The translations under genes were made by a program, and so were the position numbers. A DNA stretch of 64,000 bases, taken from the NCBI RefSeq assembly GCF_018135625.1, contig NZ_CP073078.1:558001-622000 (forward strand), written 5' to 3'. The stretch comes from Phenylobacterium montanum. GTDB taxonomy: Bacteria; Pseudomonadota; Alphaproteobacteria; Caulobacterales; Caulobacteraceae. Positions 10,185-19,717 of this stretch are shown piece by piece. The notes beneath the pieces are model-generated. The model was given only the letters and a program-made list of their open reading frames with translations, ran no database searches and had not been told where the DNA came from. The stretch's first letter is position 1. Each line of letters opens with the position of its first letter.

Positions 10185-10733
10185 TCAAAAGCTTGGCGGG
10201 GTGCAGGCGCTGATGATGCGGCAGGGTTCTTCGCTGACGCATCGGAAGCGGTGGGGGCGGCGGCTGTCGAAATAGTAGGCCTCGCCGGGGCCGAGCACCC
10301 GCCGCTGATCGTCGACAGTGACCTCGATGCGGCCGGCGATCACCACCCCGCCTTCCTCGCCCTCGTGGGTCAGGGGTATGCGGCCGGTGTCGGCGCCCGG
10401 CTCGTAGCATTCGACCAGCATTTGCAGGGCGCGGCCGGAGAGGTTGCGGCCGACCTGGCGATAGGAGATCGACCCCTTGCCGATCTCCACCAGATCGCCG
10501 GCGCGGTAGAAGACCTGGCGGTCGCGGTCGGGCTCCAGGGCGAAGAAGTCGGCCAGGCCGATCGGCACCGCATCCAGGATCCGCTTCAGGGCCCCTACCG
10601 AGGGGTTGGTGCGGCCGGACTCGATCAACGAGACGGTGGAGTTGGTGATACCGGCCTTCTTCGCCAGCACCCGTTGGGACAGGCCCGCCCGTTCGCGCAC
10701 ATAGCGCAGCCGCTCGCCGACCTCGAACTCCAC
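10185..10733 (-). CDS. XRE-family regulator with cupin domain (PuuR-like)
   Basis: DNA-binding repressor or activator of 182 residues. An N-terminal XRE helix-turn-helix (GERLRYVRERAGLSQRVLA, then ITNSTVSLIESGRTNPSV; about residues 5-60) is joined to a C-terminal cupin sensor (HEGEEGGVVIAGRIEVTVDD, then GEAYYFDSRRPHRF). This architecture is that of PuuR, the putrescine-responsive repressor of E. coli. The start is GTG at 10733; no upstream ATG keeps the family pattern. It is transcribed away from the aminotransferase gene, and a perfect palindrome lies 24 nt upstream of its start. I infer control of itself and the aminotransferase by an amine or amino acid; the ligand is not known. Confidence 0.9.
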   Translation of the reverse strand: MEFEVGERLRYVRERAGLSQRVLAKKAGITNSTVSLIESGRTNPSVGALKRILDAVPIGLADFFALEPDRDRQVFYRAGDLVEIGKGSISYRQVGRNLSGRALQMLVECYEPGADTGRIPLTHEGEEGGVVIAGRIEVTVDDQRRVLGPGEAYYFDSRRPHRFRCVSEEPCRIISACTPPSF

Positions 10734-10756
10734 CCGCGCCTCCGACCCCGTGTTGT

Positions 10757-10781
10757 AGGTGTTGAATATATCGCAACACCT
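10757..10781. promoter_or_regulatory. Perfect palindromic operator candidate, PuuR-like regulator/aminotransferase
   Basis: Arms AGGTGTTG (10757-10764) and CAACACCT (10774-10781) are exact inverted repeats with a 9-nt AT-rich spacer. An extra half-site GTGTTG lies just outside at 10750-10755. The site is 24 nt from the regulator's GTG and about 100 nt from the aminotransferase ATG. An autoregulatory operator shared by both genes is inferred. Confidence 0.6.
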
Positions 10782-10881
10782 GGAAAATCGCCCGCGAAAT
10801 TCAAGGCCTTGCAGACGCGAAGAAAACGCCTTGTGGCTGGCGGCGCATCGCGGTCTCCTTCACGCAACAGGAGACTTCCCC

Positions 10882-12204
<1,323 letters not shown>

Positions 12205-12258
12205 CTTCGCCCGGGGAAGCCGGTCTAAGCTCGGTTCCGCGACAGCGAGGGGCCGGGC

Positions 12259-12978
12259 TTGAAGAGCTTTAAGACCATCTACGACCGCGCCGCTGAGCGC
12301 AAAGGCGGCGAGGCGGTGCTGAAAAGCTTCCTGCCGCTGGAGAAAGCGCACGGGAATCCTGCGACTCTCACGGACGATCGGATCCTGGCGCAGATGACCC
12401 AGCGGATATTCTCCGCCGGCTTCGTCTGGAGCGTGATCGAGGCCAAGTGGCCGGGGTTCGAGGAGGCCTTCCTGGGCTTCGATCCGCCGGCCCTCCTGGG
12501 TCAGTTCGACGAGTTCTGGGAAAGGCTCTGCAGCGACAAGCGCATCGTACGCAATCCGCAGAAGATCATGTCGGTGCGTCATAACGCGGGTTTCGTCGTC
12601 GAGCTGGCGCGGCAGCACGGCTCGGCCGGCCGCTTCTTGGCCGAATGGCCGGCGGACGACCAGTTGGGCCTGTTGAAGGTGCTGGCGGATCGGGGATCGC
12701 GCCTTGGCGGGCGCACCGGCTTCTATTTCCTGCGCTTCGTCGGGCGCGACAGCTTCATTCCGTCCAAGGACGTGGTGGCGGCGCTGCGCGACGCCGGCCT
12801 CGACATCGCCGACGAACCGACGTCCAAAAAGGACATGGCCAAGGTCCAGGGCCAGTTCAACGCCTGGCATGACGAGACAGGGCTGCCCTTGACCCACATC
12901 TCACGCATCCTGGCGATGTCGATCGGCGACAACTATTCGCCGGAAACCCTGAGGGAGAGGGCTGGCCGCGATGAGTAG
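12259..12978 (+). CDS. DNA-3-methyladenine glycosylase I-like protein
   Basis: Protein of 239 residues that I place with the DNA-3-methyladenine glycosylase I (Tag-like, COG2818) family. The body shows a helix-rich pattern with [28 protein letters not shown] and [19 protein letters not shown], matching the Tag core (selection of the partner, then 'RxxxKIxAxxxNA'). It lacks the zinc-binding Cys/His ends of E. coli Tag, as shorter relatives do. The start is a TTG at 12259 preceded by GAGGGG. Its 3' end overlaps the next gene by 8 nt (ATGAGTAG), suggesting coupling to an unrelated flavoenzyme. Base-excision repair activity is inferred from family only. Confidence 0.72.
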   Translation: MKSFKTIYDRAAERKGGEAVLKSFLPLEKAHGNPATLTDDRILAQMTQRIFSAGFVWSVIEAKWPGFEEAFLGFDPPALLGQFDEFWERLCSDKRIVRNPQKIMSVRHNAGFVVELARQHGSAGRFLAEWPADDQLGLLKVLADRGSRLGGRTGFYFLRFVGRDSFIPSKDVVAALRDAGLDIADEPTSKKDMAKVQGQFNAWHDETGLPLTHISRILAMSIGDNYSPETLRERAGRDE

Positions 12979-14125
12979 GGCGATCGCGGCGGCGGTCCGC
13001 GACTACCGTGAACTGGCGCGCCGGCGACTGCCGCACTTCCTGTTCGAATATATCGACGGCGGCGCCTATGACGAGATCACTCTGCGCCGCAACATCGAGG
13101 ACCTGCAGGCCATCGCCCTGCGCCAACGGATTCTGTGCGACGTCTCGCGTATCGACCTGACGACCCGCCTGTTCGGCCAGGACATGGCCATGCCGATCGG
13201 GCTCGCGCCAGTGGGCCTGGCCGGCATGAACGCCCGCCGCGGCGAGGTGCAGGCGGCGCGGGCGGCCGAGGCGGCCAAGGTCCCGTTCTGCCTTTCGACC
13301 GTTTCGCTATGCGCCATGGACGAGGTGGCGGGGGCGCTGAAGCGGCCGTTCTGGTTCCAGCTCTACCTGATCAAGGACCGCGGCTTCGTGCGCGACATGC
13401 TGGCCAAGGCCAAGGCGCTGGGGTGTTCGGCCCTGGTGTTCACGGTCGACCTGCCGACGCCGGGCGCCCGCTATCGCGATGTGCGATCCGGCCTGACCGG
13501 CGCGCCCGGGCTGGCGGGGGAAGTTCGGCGGGCCTGGCAGATCGCGCACAAGCCGGGCTGGGCCTGGGACGTGGGCGTCAACGGCCGGCCGCATCAGCTG
13601 GGCAACATCGCCTCGGCCCTGGGGGCCAAGAGCAGCCTGCGCGATTTCCTGGGCTGGATCGGCCAGAACTTCGACGCCTCGGCCAATTGGCGCGACCTGG
13701 AACAGATTCGCCAAGCCTGGGATGGCCCGTTGATCGTCAAGGGAATCCTCGATCCTGGCGACGCCGTGCGGGCCGCAGATCTCGGAGCGGACGGGATCGT
13801 GGTCTCCAACCACGGCGGGCGGCAACTGGACGGGGTGCTCTCCAGCGCCCGGGCTTTGCCGCCAATCACCGAGGCGGTGGGCGGGCGGCTGACCATCCTG
13901 GCCGATGGCGGGGTGCGCTCGGGCCTCGATGTGGTTCGCCTCCTGGCCCTAGGCGCTCAGGGCGTCCTGATCGGCCGGGCCTGGGCCTATGCGCTGGCCG
14001 GAGCAGGGCAGGCCGGCGTATCCCATGTGCTGAGCCTGATGGCGGCCGAGATGCGCGTGGCCATGGCCCTGACCGGTGTGACCAAGATCAACGAGATTGA
14101 CCGAAGCAGCCTGGCGGAGGGCTGA
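12971..14125 (+). CDS. lldD: Alpha-hydroxy-acid oxidizing flavoenzyme (L-lactate dehydrogenase, LldD-type)
   Basis: FMN-dependent oxidation of L-lactate (or a related 2-hydroxy acid) to the keto acid, feeding electrons to the respiratory chain. It has 384 residues and one FMN-dependent dehydrogenase barrel. Clear blocks are [56 protein letters not shown] and the catalytic [10 protein letters not shown] with His281. [21 protein letters not shown] binds FMN phosphate. No membrane helix is obvious, as in other LldD proteins that associate peripherally. The start overlaps the glycosylase stop. LldD is the best match; other hydroxy-acid oxidases cannot be excluded. Confidence 0.9.
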   Translation: MSRAIAAAVRDYRELARRRLPHFLFEYIDGGAYDEITLRRNIEDLQAIALRQRILCDVSRIDLTTRLFGQDMAMPIGLAPVGLAGMNARRGEVQAARAAEAAKVPFCLSTVSLCAMDEVAGALKRPFWFQLYLIKDRGFVRDMLAKAKALGCSALVFTVDLPTPGARYRDVRSGLTGAPGLAGEVRRAWQIAHKPGWAWDVGVNGRPHQLGNIASALGAKSSLRDFLGWIGQNFDASANWRDLEQIRQAWDGPLIVKGILDPGDAVRAADLGADGIVVSNHGGRQLDGVLSSARALPPITEAVGGRLTILADGGVRSGLDVVRLLALGAQGVLIGRAWAYALAGAGQAGVSHVLSLMAAEMRVAMALTGVTKINEIDRSSLAEG

Positions 14126-14140
14126 TCCTCGCCTGGCGAC

Positions 14141-15136
14141 CTATTGCTGCTGTTGCTGCTGTTGCTGCTGCTGAAGCTGCTGGTCGTAAAGCATGTCCTG
14201 GGTGCGCCGGCGTCGGTCGGCGGTGGTCAGCGACGGCCGGGTCAGCCGCATGTATTCGGGCTCGGCCATGGCGGCCCGGGCCCGCCTGACACTGACCGCG
14301 ACCATCAGTTCGCTGTCGCAGTCGCCCTTGAACACTCCGCGCGAGGGCGGCACGTCGCCGTAGTCACGGCCGACGGCGACCGTCACGTGCCGCTCGCCGG
14401 CCACGACGTTGTTGGTGGGGTCGAAGCCGACCCAGCGCAGGGAGGGCAGGAACACCTCCACCCAAGCGTGGGTGGCGTCCGGGCTGGAGCGATCGCCGCC
14501 CTCCGATCGGTCGGTGAACAGGTAGCCGGAGACATAGCGCGCCGGCACGCCCCAGGCGCGGCAGACGGCGATCATGATGTGGGCGAAGTCCTGGCAGACG
14601 CCGCTGCCGGCCTCCAGCGCGTGATCGATGGGGCTGTCGGCGTCAGTGATCCCGGGCTCGTAATCGAAGGCCTCGTAGAGGGCGCGGCACAGGCCCTCTA
14701 TCGCCGTCAGAGGGTCCTGGCCGCTTGGGTCCTCCAGACCATGGGCGCGCATGAACTCGGCCAGGGCCGGGGTCATCACGGCAAAGCCGGTCGGATGCAG
14801 GAAGTCGAAATATTCGCCCCGCACATGCTCGCTGCGCAGCCGGTCCCATTCACCCGGGTCCAGCTTGTCGGGCAGGGGCGGCGGCGGCTCGGTCTCGACG
14901 GTGGCCCGGGACTCGATCGCCAGGCGGTCGTGCGGCTGGGGCACGTCGAAGTGGTAGACGGCGTTGCCGAAGGCGTCGACATAGCTGAACAACTGGGCCG
15001 CTGGGTCGATCTCGAGCTCGAAACTGATCAGCCTCTGGCGGGCGCTCTTCTGCGGCTGGACCCACAGCTCCATGACGCTGGCGCGCACCGGCTCGGCGTA
15101 GTGGTACTGGGTCAGGTGACGGATTTCGAGCAGCAT
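14141..15136 (-). CDS. Transglutaminase-like cysteine peptidase with poly-Gln tail
   Basis: Transglutaminase-fold protein of 331-332 residues. An N-terminal bacterial transglutaminase beta domain (MLLEIRHLTQYHYAEPVRAS) precedes the catalytic core. The triad is visible: Cys181 in GSGVCQDFAH, His223 in DATHAWVEV, Asp239 in WVGFDPTNN. The family usually works as a peptidase or amidase rather than a cross-linker. The start is ATG 15136, overlapping the alpha-E stop by 3 bases (ATGA), so it is the third gene of the ATP-grasp operon. Oddity: the protein ends with QQL then ten consecutive glutamines, from a CAG/CAA tract just before the stop. This tail is not part of the family fold and could be slippage-prone. 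Confidence 0.93.
   Translation of the reverse strand: MLLEIRHLTQYHYAEPVRASVMELWVQPQKSARQRLISFELEIDPAAQLFSYVDAFGNAVYHFDVPQPHDRLAIESRATVETEPPPPLPDKLDPGEWDRLRSEHVRGEYFDFLHPTGFAVMTPALAEFMRAHGLEDPSGQDPLTAIEGLCRALYEAFDYEPGITDADSPIDHALEAGSGVCQDFAHIMIAVCRAWGVPARYVSGYLFTDRSEGGDRSSPDATHAWVEVFLPSLRWVGFDPTNNVVAGERHVTVAVGRDYGDVPPSRGVFKGDCDSELMVAVSVRRARAAMAEPEYMRLTRPSLTTADRRRRTQDMLYDQQLQQQQQQQQQQ
14144..14173. repeat. CAG/CAA trinucleotide tract with 9-bp period
   Basis: On the + strand TTGCTGCTG is repeated three times (14144-14170) followed by one more CTG. Read on the minus strand this is ten glutamine codons in a CAG-CAG-CAA pattern, ending at the transglutaminase stop. The strict 9-bp period suggests expansion by replication slippage. 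Confidence 0.95.
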
Positions 15137-16080
15137 CAGGCCGGCAGCCTCTGTTCGAGCGGATAGTCGATGAAGGTCTCGTAGATGGCGTGGTGGATGC
15201 GCGAGCACTCCGCCACGACCGCGCCCAGTATGGCGCCGGCGCCCTGGCCCTCGTCCATGTCGGCGAATTCCAAGCGGGCGTTCAGGCGCCCGGCCAGGCG
15301 TTCCGGCGCGGCCTTGCCCTGGAAGGCCGACCGCGGCGCCAGGCGGTCGAGATAGTCCTGAATGCGCGCGGTCGAGAACCGGATCGAGCGCGGGAAGTCC
15401 TCGTCATAGAGCAGGAACTGCAGCACGTGCTGGGGGTCGATCTCGGCGGTGTAGACCTTGAGGTAGGGCTCCAGCGCGCAGGCCATGCGCAGCACCGCCA
15501 TCTGGGCCATGTGCTCGGTGAGGCCCGGCCGGCCGGCGCCGTCGCCAAAGCAGACGTCCAGCAGGCGCGCGATCCTCTGGGCGCGCTCGAGGTGCACGCC
15601 CAACAGCAGGAAGCGCCAGCCCTCGCCATGGCTCATGGTGGCGTCGGCGGCGCCTTTGAACAGGTGCAGGTCGGCGATGATCCCGTGCAGATAGTCCGAG
15701 GATCCCTGGGCGAATTCGTGCTCGGCGGCGGGGTCGGTGATCCGCAGGTAGAGCAGGTTCAGCCGCTCCCAGGTCTCGGTGGTGATCTGGTCGCGCACCT
15801 GGCGGGCGTTTTCCCGCGCCCGGGCCAGGGAATTGACCACCGAACTCAGGTCTTCCCGGTCGAACAACAGGCTGCGCACGGCGCCGAGCGCGGTTTGGCT
15901 CTCGCCCAGGGGCTCGCGGTCCTCGATCGCGGCGAGGGCGATATGGGCGACGATGTCCGAAGCCTCGCTGTCGTCGAGGGTCGCGGTCAGCATCACTTCG
16001 CCGATGCGGCTGAGATGCTCGGCGCGCTCTACGTAGCGGCCGATCCAGTAGAGGCTGTCGGCCACGCGGGCGAGCATCAT
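15136..16080 (-). CDS. Alpha-E domain-containing protein
   Basis: All-helical protein of 314 residues of the alpha-E family. It starts with the family hallmark MMLARVADSLYWIGRYVERAEHLSR, and RENARQVRDQITTETWERLN plus HLERAQRIARLLD continue the helical bundle. No catalytic residues are established for this family. Comparative genomics places it almost always between a circularly permuted ATP-grasp ligase and a transglutaminase, exactly as here. Its ATG overlaps the ATP-grasp stop (ATGA at 16077-16080) and its stop overlaps the transglutaminase ATG, so the three proteins should be made together. A scaffold or peptide-binding role in the ligase complex is inference. Confidence 0.93.
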   Translation of the reverse strand: MMLARVADSLYWIGRYVERAEHLSRIGEVMLTATLDDSEASDIVAHIALAAIEDREPLGESQTALGAVRSLLFDREDLSSVVNSLARARENARQVRDQITTETWERLNLLYLRITDPAAEHEFAQGSSDYLHGIIADLHLFKGAADATMSHGEGWRFLLLGVHLERAQRIARLLDVCFGDGAGRPGLTEHMAQMAVLRMACALEPYLKVYTAEIDPQHVLQFLLYDEDFPRSIRFSTARIQDYLDRLAPRSAFQGKAAPERLAGRLNARLEFADMDEGQGAGAILGAVVAECSRIHHAIYETFIDYPLEQRLPA

Positions 16081-17591
16081 GCGCCATGGTCTCCGTCGGC
16101 CAGCACCCAGGTGTCCTTCGATCCTCCGCCCTGGCTCGAATTGACAACCAGCGAGCCACGCTTCAGCGCGACGCGGGTCAGAGCGCCGGGGGTGACCACC
16201 ACCTTGTTTCCCGAGAGGATGAACGGCCGCAGGTCCACGTGGCGAGGCTCGATGTCGCCGTCCACCAGGCAGGGGGCGGTGGAGAGCTGGATGGTCGGCT
16301 GGGCGATGTAGTTGGACGGGTCGTGCTTCAGGCGCTGGGCGAACTCGTCGCGCTGGGCCTGGGTGGCGTGCGGTCCGATCAGCATGCCGTAGCCGCCCGA
16401 GGCGCCCACCTCCTTGACCACCAGCTTGTCCAGATTGGCCAGGACGTGGCTCAGCTGGGCCGGCTCGCGGCAGAGGTAGGTCTCGACATTGGGCAGGATG
16501 GCGTCCTCGGCGAGATAGTAGCGGATGATCTCGGGCACGTAAGCATAGACCGCCTTGTCGTCGGCGACCCCGGTCCCAGGGGCGTTGGCGATCACCACAT
16601 TGCCGGCGCGGTAGGCGTTGAACAGGCCGGCTATGCCGAGGGAGGAGTCTCGACGGAATGTCAGGGGATCGATGAAGTCGTCGTCGACGCGGCGATAGAT
16701 GACGTCGATGCGTTTCAGGCCCTCGGTCGTGCGCATGTAGACCATGTTCTCATGCACCACGAGGTCACGGCCCTCGATCAGGGGCGCGCCCATCAGGCGG
16801 GCCAGATAGGCGTGCTCGTAGTAGGCCGAGTTGTAGACCCCGGGGGTCATCACCACGACCTGGGGATTGGGCCGCCAGTCCGCAGCGAGGCTCTTCAGGG
16901 TGGCCAGGAGCAGGTCGGGGTAGCGCTCAACCGGGCGCACGCCGGCGGCCCTGTAGGCGTCGGCGAAGGTGCGCTTGGCCGCATCGCGATTGGCCAGCAT
17001 GTAGCTGACTCCGGAGGGAACCCTGAGATTGTCCTCCAGGACCGCGAACTCGCCCTTGCCGTCGCGGATCAGGTCCGAGCCGCAGACATTGACATAGGCG
17101 TTGTGCGGCACGAACAGGCCGCGCATCTCGCGGCGATAGGACGGCGCGCCAAACACCAGTTCGCGCGGCACGATTCCGTCGGCCAGGATCTTCTGGTCGC
17201 CGTAGATGTCGGCCAGGAAGTGGTTCAGGGCCCGAACCCGCTGAATCAGGCCCGCCTCGATGCGCCGCCACTCGGCCGCCGGGATGATCCGAGGCAGAAG
17301 GTCGGTGGGGATGATCCGCTCGGTGGTGTTCTCAGCGCCATAGACGGTGAAGGTGATGCCTTGCAGCAGGAACGACTGCTCCAGGGTCTTCTGCCGCTCG
17401 GCCAGTTCGGCGGGGGTCAGGGTGGCGAGGCGGCTTTCCAGCGCTGCATAGTGTGGGCGGACCGCGCCGTCGGGGGCGAACATCTCGTCGTAGAAGCGGT
17501 CCGGGCGATAGCGCTCGGGTGTCAGCGAGCCTCGGGACGACCCGACGATCCTTAGTCTTTCCACCGCGTCCACGCTCCGCGTCGCTGGCAT
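16077..17591 (-). CDS. Circularly permuted ATP-grasp family protein
   Basis: Predicted ATP-dependent carboxylate-amine (peptide) ligase, 504 residues, of the circularly permuted ATP-grasp type. Family blocks seen: YDEMFAPDGAVRPHY near the N-terminus, FTVYGAENTTERIIPTDLLPRI, NHFLADIYGDQKILADGIVP, VCGSDLIRDGKGEFAVLEDNLRVPSG split across residues 150-180, and the ATP-binding KEVGASGGYGMLIGP. The ATG at 17591 is the first in frame; a slightly later start is possible because the first 30 residues are weakly conserved. It heads a three-gene operon with alpha-E and transglutaminase genes through ATGA overlaps. Its peptide or protein substrate is unknown. Confidence 0.93.
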   Translation of the reverse strand: MPATRSVDAVERLRIVGSSRGSLTPERYRPDRFYDEMFAPDGAVRPHYAALESRLATLTPAELAERQKTLEQSFLLQGITFTVYGAENTTERIIPTDLLPRIIPAAEWRRIEAGLIQRVRALNHFLADIYGDQKILADGIVPRELVFGAPSYRREMRGLFVPHNAYVNVCGSDLIRDGKGEFAVLEDNLRVPSGVSYMLANRDAAKRTFADAYRAAGVRPVERYPDLLLATLKSLAADWRPNPQVVVMTPGVYNSAYYEHAYLARLMGAPLIEGRDLVVHENMVYMRTTEGLKRIDVIYRRVDDDFIDPLTFRRDSSLGIAGLFNAYRAGNVVIANAPGTGVADDKAVYAYVPEIIRYYLAEDAILPNVETYLCREPAQLSHVLANLDKLVVKEVGASGGYGMLIGPHATQAQRDEFAQRLKHDPSNYIAQPTIQLSTAPCLVDGDIEPRHVDLRPFILSGNKVVVTPGALTRVALKRGSLVVNSSQGGGSKDTWVLADGDHGA

Positions 17592-17839
17592 TCCGTACCC
17601 GTCGTCAGCTCATCTACTGATCCGGCAGGCTAGGCGTTCTCGGCACGAAATCATCAAATCGCGAGTGAAGACAATCGAGCTGATGAGCGGCGCCTAAAAA
17701 GTGAGCGGGCGGCGCCCGAAATCGATGGTTGTGGGCGTCAGAGGCGTGGTGACAGCCGCTCGTCGCCCGGCTAAATCCGGAGATAGGGGTGCGAAAACGG
17801 ATTTGTTGAGGTCGCGGTCGCCCCTGACGTGTGATTCTT

Positions 17840-17862
17840 GCTCTAAATCAGACGATTAGAGC
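17840..17862. promoter_or_regulatory. Inverted repeat just upstream of tamA
   Basis: GCTCTAA (17840-17846) and TTAGAGC (17856-17862) are exact inverted repeats around a 9-nt spacer, ending 7 nt before the ATG at 17870. Such a position could hide the ribosome site or bind a regulator. It also resembles palindromes dispersed in alphaproteobacterial intergenic DNA. The 278-bp region 17592-17869 shows no gene and must hold promoters for both divergent operons. Confidence 0.45.
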
Positions 17863-17869
17863 CTGATCC

Positions 17870-19717
17870 ATGCCCTGTAAGGCGGTGCGGGCCGGCCGGC
17901 GGGGAGCTCGCCCGGAGGAGCAGGGTTTGGCGGCTGTGCGGATTGTCGGAGGCGCTTTGGGCGCGGGGCTGGGCCTGGTGGCCGTGCTCGCGGTCGTGCC
18001 GGCAGAGGCTGCGCCGAAGTTCGATGTGCGCGGGGTCGAGGACCGGAGCCTCCGCAATCTGATCCAGGAGGCGATCGGCTCGGCGGCTGCTCCGACCACG
18101 ACGCGGCTGGAGGCGCGCCGGAGGGCGACCGAGGCGGGCGAGCGGGCGATCGCCGTGCTGCGTTCGGAAGGCTATTACGACTACGAGGTCACCCCCGATA
18201 TCGGCGAGGGGGACACGCCCCAGCCCTTCATCAGGGTGACGCAAGGGCCGCGCAGCAAGATCGCCAACCCCCACATCGAATGGATCGACGCCCCGCCGGC
18301 CGCCGAGGTCCAGGCGGCGGCCGAGAAGGCGATGGCGCTTTCGCCCGGCGCGCCGGGACGGGCCGAGGACGTGATCGCCGCCGAGGGGCGCATCGTCGCC
18401 ACCCTGCAGAAGAGCGGTTACGCCGACGCGGACGCCCGGCCTCGGCAGGTGATCGTCGACCACGCCGACCAGACCGTGCAGCCCGCCTATCGCATCGCTG
18501 CGGGTGGGCTGGTGCGCATGGACGGGGTGGAGTTGAAGGGGGCCAGCCGCACGCGCCTCGCCTGGATCCGCAGCCTGGCGCCCTGGAAGGCCGGCCAGGT
18601 CTATCGGCCCAGGGACGTGGCGGTGCTCGAGCGACGGCTGACCGACACCGGCGCCTATGACTCGGTGACTGTGGCGCTGGCGCCGTCTGCTGACGCAAAG
18701 GACGGGCGGCGACCGGTTGTGGTCAGTCTGGCCGATCGGCCCAAGGGCACGCTGGAACTGGGCGCCAGCTATTCGACCACCGAGGGCGCCGGCGTCGACA
18801 GCCGCTGGATCGTCTATAACCGCCTGGGCTTCGCCGACACCCTGACCACCAGCCTGGTGGTGGCGCAACTGGACAGCCGCGCACAGGTCGAGCTGGCCCT
18901 GCCGGACTGGCGACAGCCGGAGCGGACCTTGAAGCTTACCGCGGCGCTCTACCGGGACGACACCACCGCCTATCTGTCCCAGGGCGCGGTCATTTCCGCC
19001 GACCTGACGCGCAAGTACAGCAAGATTTCTTTCCTGACCTACGGCCTCTCGGTCGACGGCTCGGAGACCGACGAGAAGGAGGCGGCGAACCTCGTCACGC
19101 TCAACCGGCGACGGAACCTGGCCACCCTGGCCGGGCTGGTGGCCTTCAATCTCGACAAGTCCAACGATCCCTTGAACCCCACGGCGGGCTGGCGGATCAG
19201 CGCCAGCGCCCAGCCGACCTACGCCGTCGGTGACGGTCCGGTGGCGTTCCTGAAGGCCTGGGTGCAGGGCTCGGCCTACCTGCCCCTGGGCGGCGACAAC
19301 ACCGTGATCGCCAGCCGCGCCAAGATCGGCTCGATCTTCGGCGGGAATATCCCGCTGGTGCCGGCGCCGTCACGCTTCTATGCGGGCGGCGGCGGGTCGG
19401 TGCGCGGCTACGCCTATCAGGCGGTGGGTCCCCGCTATCCCGACAATACCCCGGAGGGCGGGCTGTCGATCGTCGAGGCCTCGGTCGAACTGCGCCAGCA
19501 TATTAAGGGGCCCTGGGGCGTGGCGGCCTTTATCGATGCAGGCGCAGCGGGCAAGCAGGTCAATCCCGACTTCACCCACCCCGATATCGGGATCGGGCTC
19601 GGCCTCCGCTACAACCTGGGCTTCGGCCCGATCCGGGTGGACATCGGCACGCCCCTGGTGCGGCGGAACGGAGACTCTCCGGTCCAGCTGTATCTCAGCA
19701 TCGGACAGAGCTTTTGA
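17870..19717 (+). CDS. tamA: Translocation and assembly module subunit TamA
   Basis: Outer-membrane Omp85-family barrel that works with TamB in envelope assembly and lipid transport between membranes. A signal sequence (VRIVGGALGAGLGL to PAEA-APKF) lies at about residues 23-48. POTRA domains follow to about residue 280, then a 16-strand barrel that includes the VRGY motif (GGGGSVRGYAYQAVG) and ends in Phe (IGQSF). The length of 615 fits TamA. The first ATG gives a 22-residue N-terminal extension before the signal; a GTG at 17936 would remove it but lacks a well-spaced ribosome site. The stop overlaps the tamB TTG by 3 bases (TTGA), so the pair is translationally coupled. Confidence 0.93.
   Translation: MPCKAVRAGRRGARPEEQGLAAVRIVGGALGAGLGLVAVLAVVPAEAAPKFDVRGVEDRSLRNLIQEAIGSAAAPTTTRLEARRRATEAGERAIAVLRSEGYYDYEVTPDIGEGDTPQPFIRVTQGPRSKIANPHIEWIDAPPAAEVQAAAEKAMALSPGAPGRAEDVIAAEGRIVATLQKSGYADADARPRQVIVDHADQTVQPAYRIAAGGLVRMDGVELKGASRTRLAWIRSLAPWKAGQVYRPRDVAVLERRLTDTGAYDSVTVALAPSADAKDGRRPVVVSLADRPKGTLELGASYSTTEGAGVDSRWIVYNRLGFADTLTTSLVVAQLDSRAQVELALPDWRQPERTLKLTAALYRDDTTAYLSQGAVISADLTRKYSKISFLTYGLSVDGSETDEKEAANLVTLNRRRNLATLAGLVAFNLDKSNDPLNPTAGWRISASAQPTYAVGDGPVAFLKAWVQGSAYLPLGGDNTVIASRAKIGSIFGGNIPLVPAPSRFYAGGGGSVRGYAYQAVGPRYPDNTPEGGLSIVEASVELRQHIKGPWGVAAFIDAGAAGKQVNPDFTHPDIGIGLGLRYNLGFGPIRVDIGTPLVRRNGDSPVQLYLSIGQSF

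Noticed and set aside
14144-15166. Long open frame on the + strand with a poly-leucine start, opposite the transglutaminase gene
   Set aside because: The Leu run is only the antisense reading of the CAG/CAA tract. The frame has no family similarity and lies fully within the transglutaminase gene.
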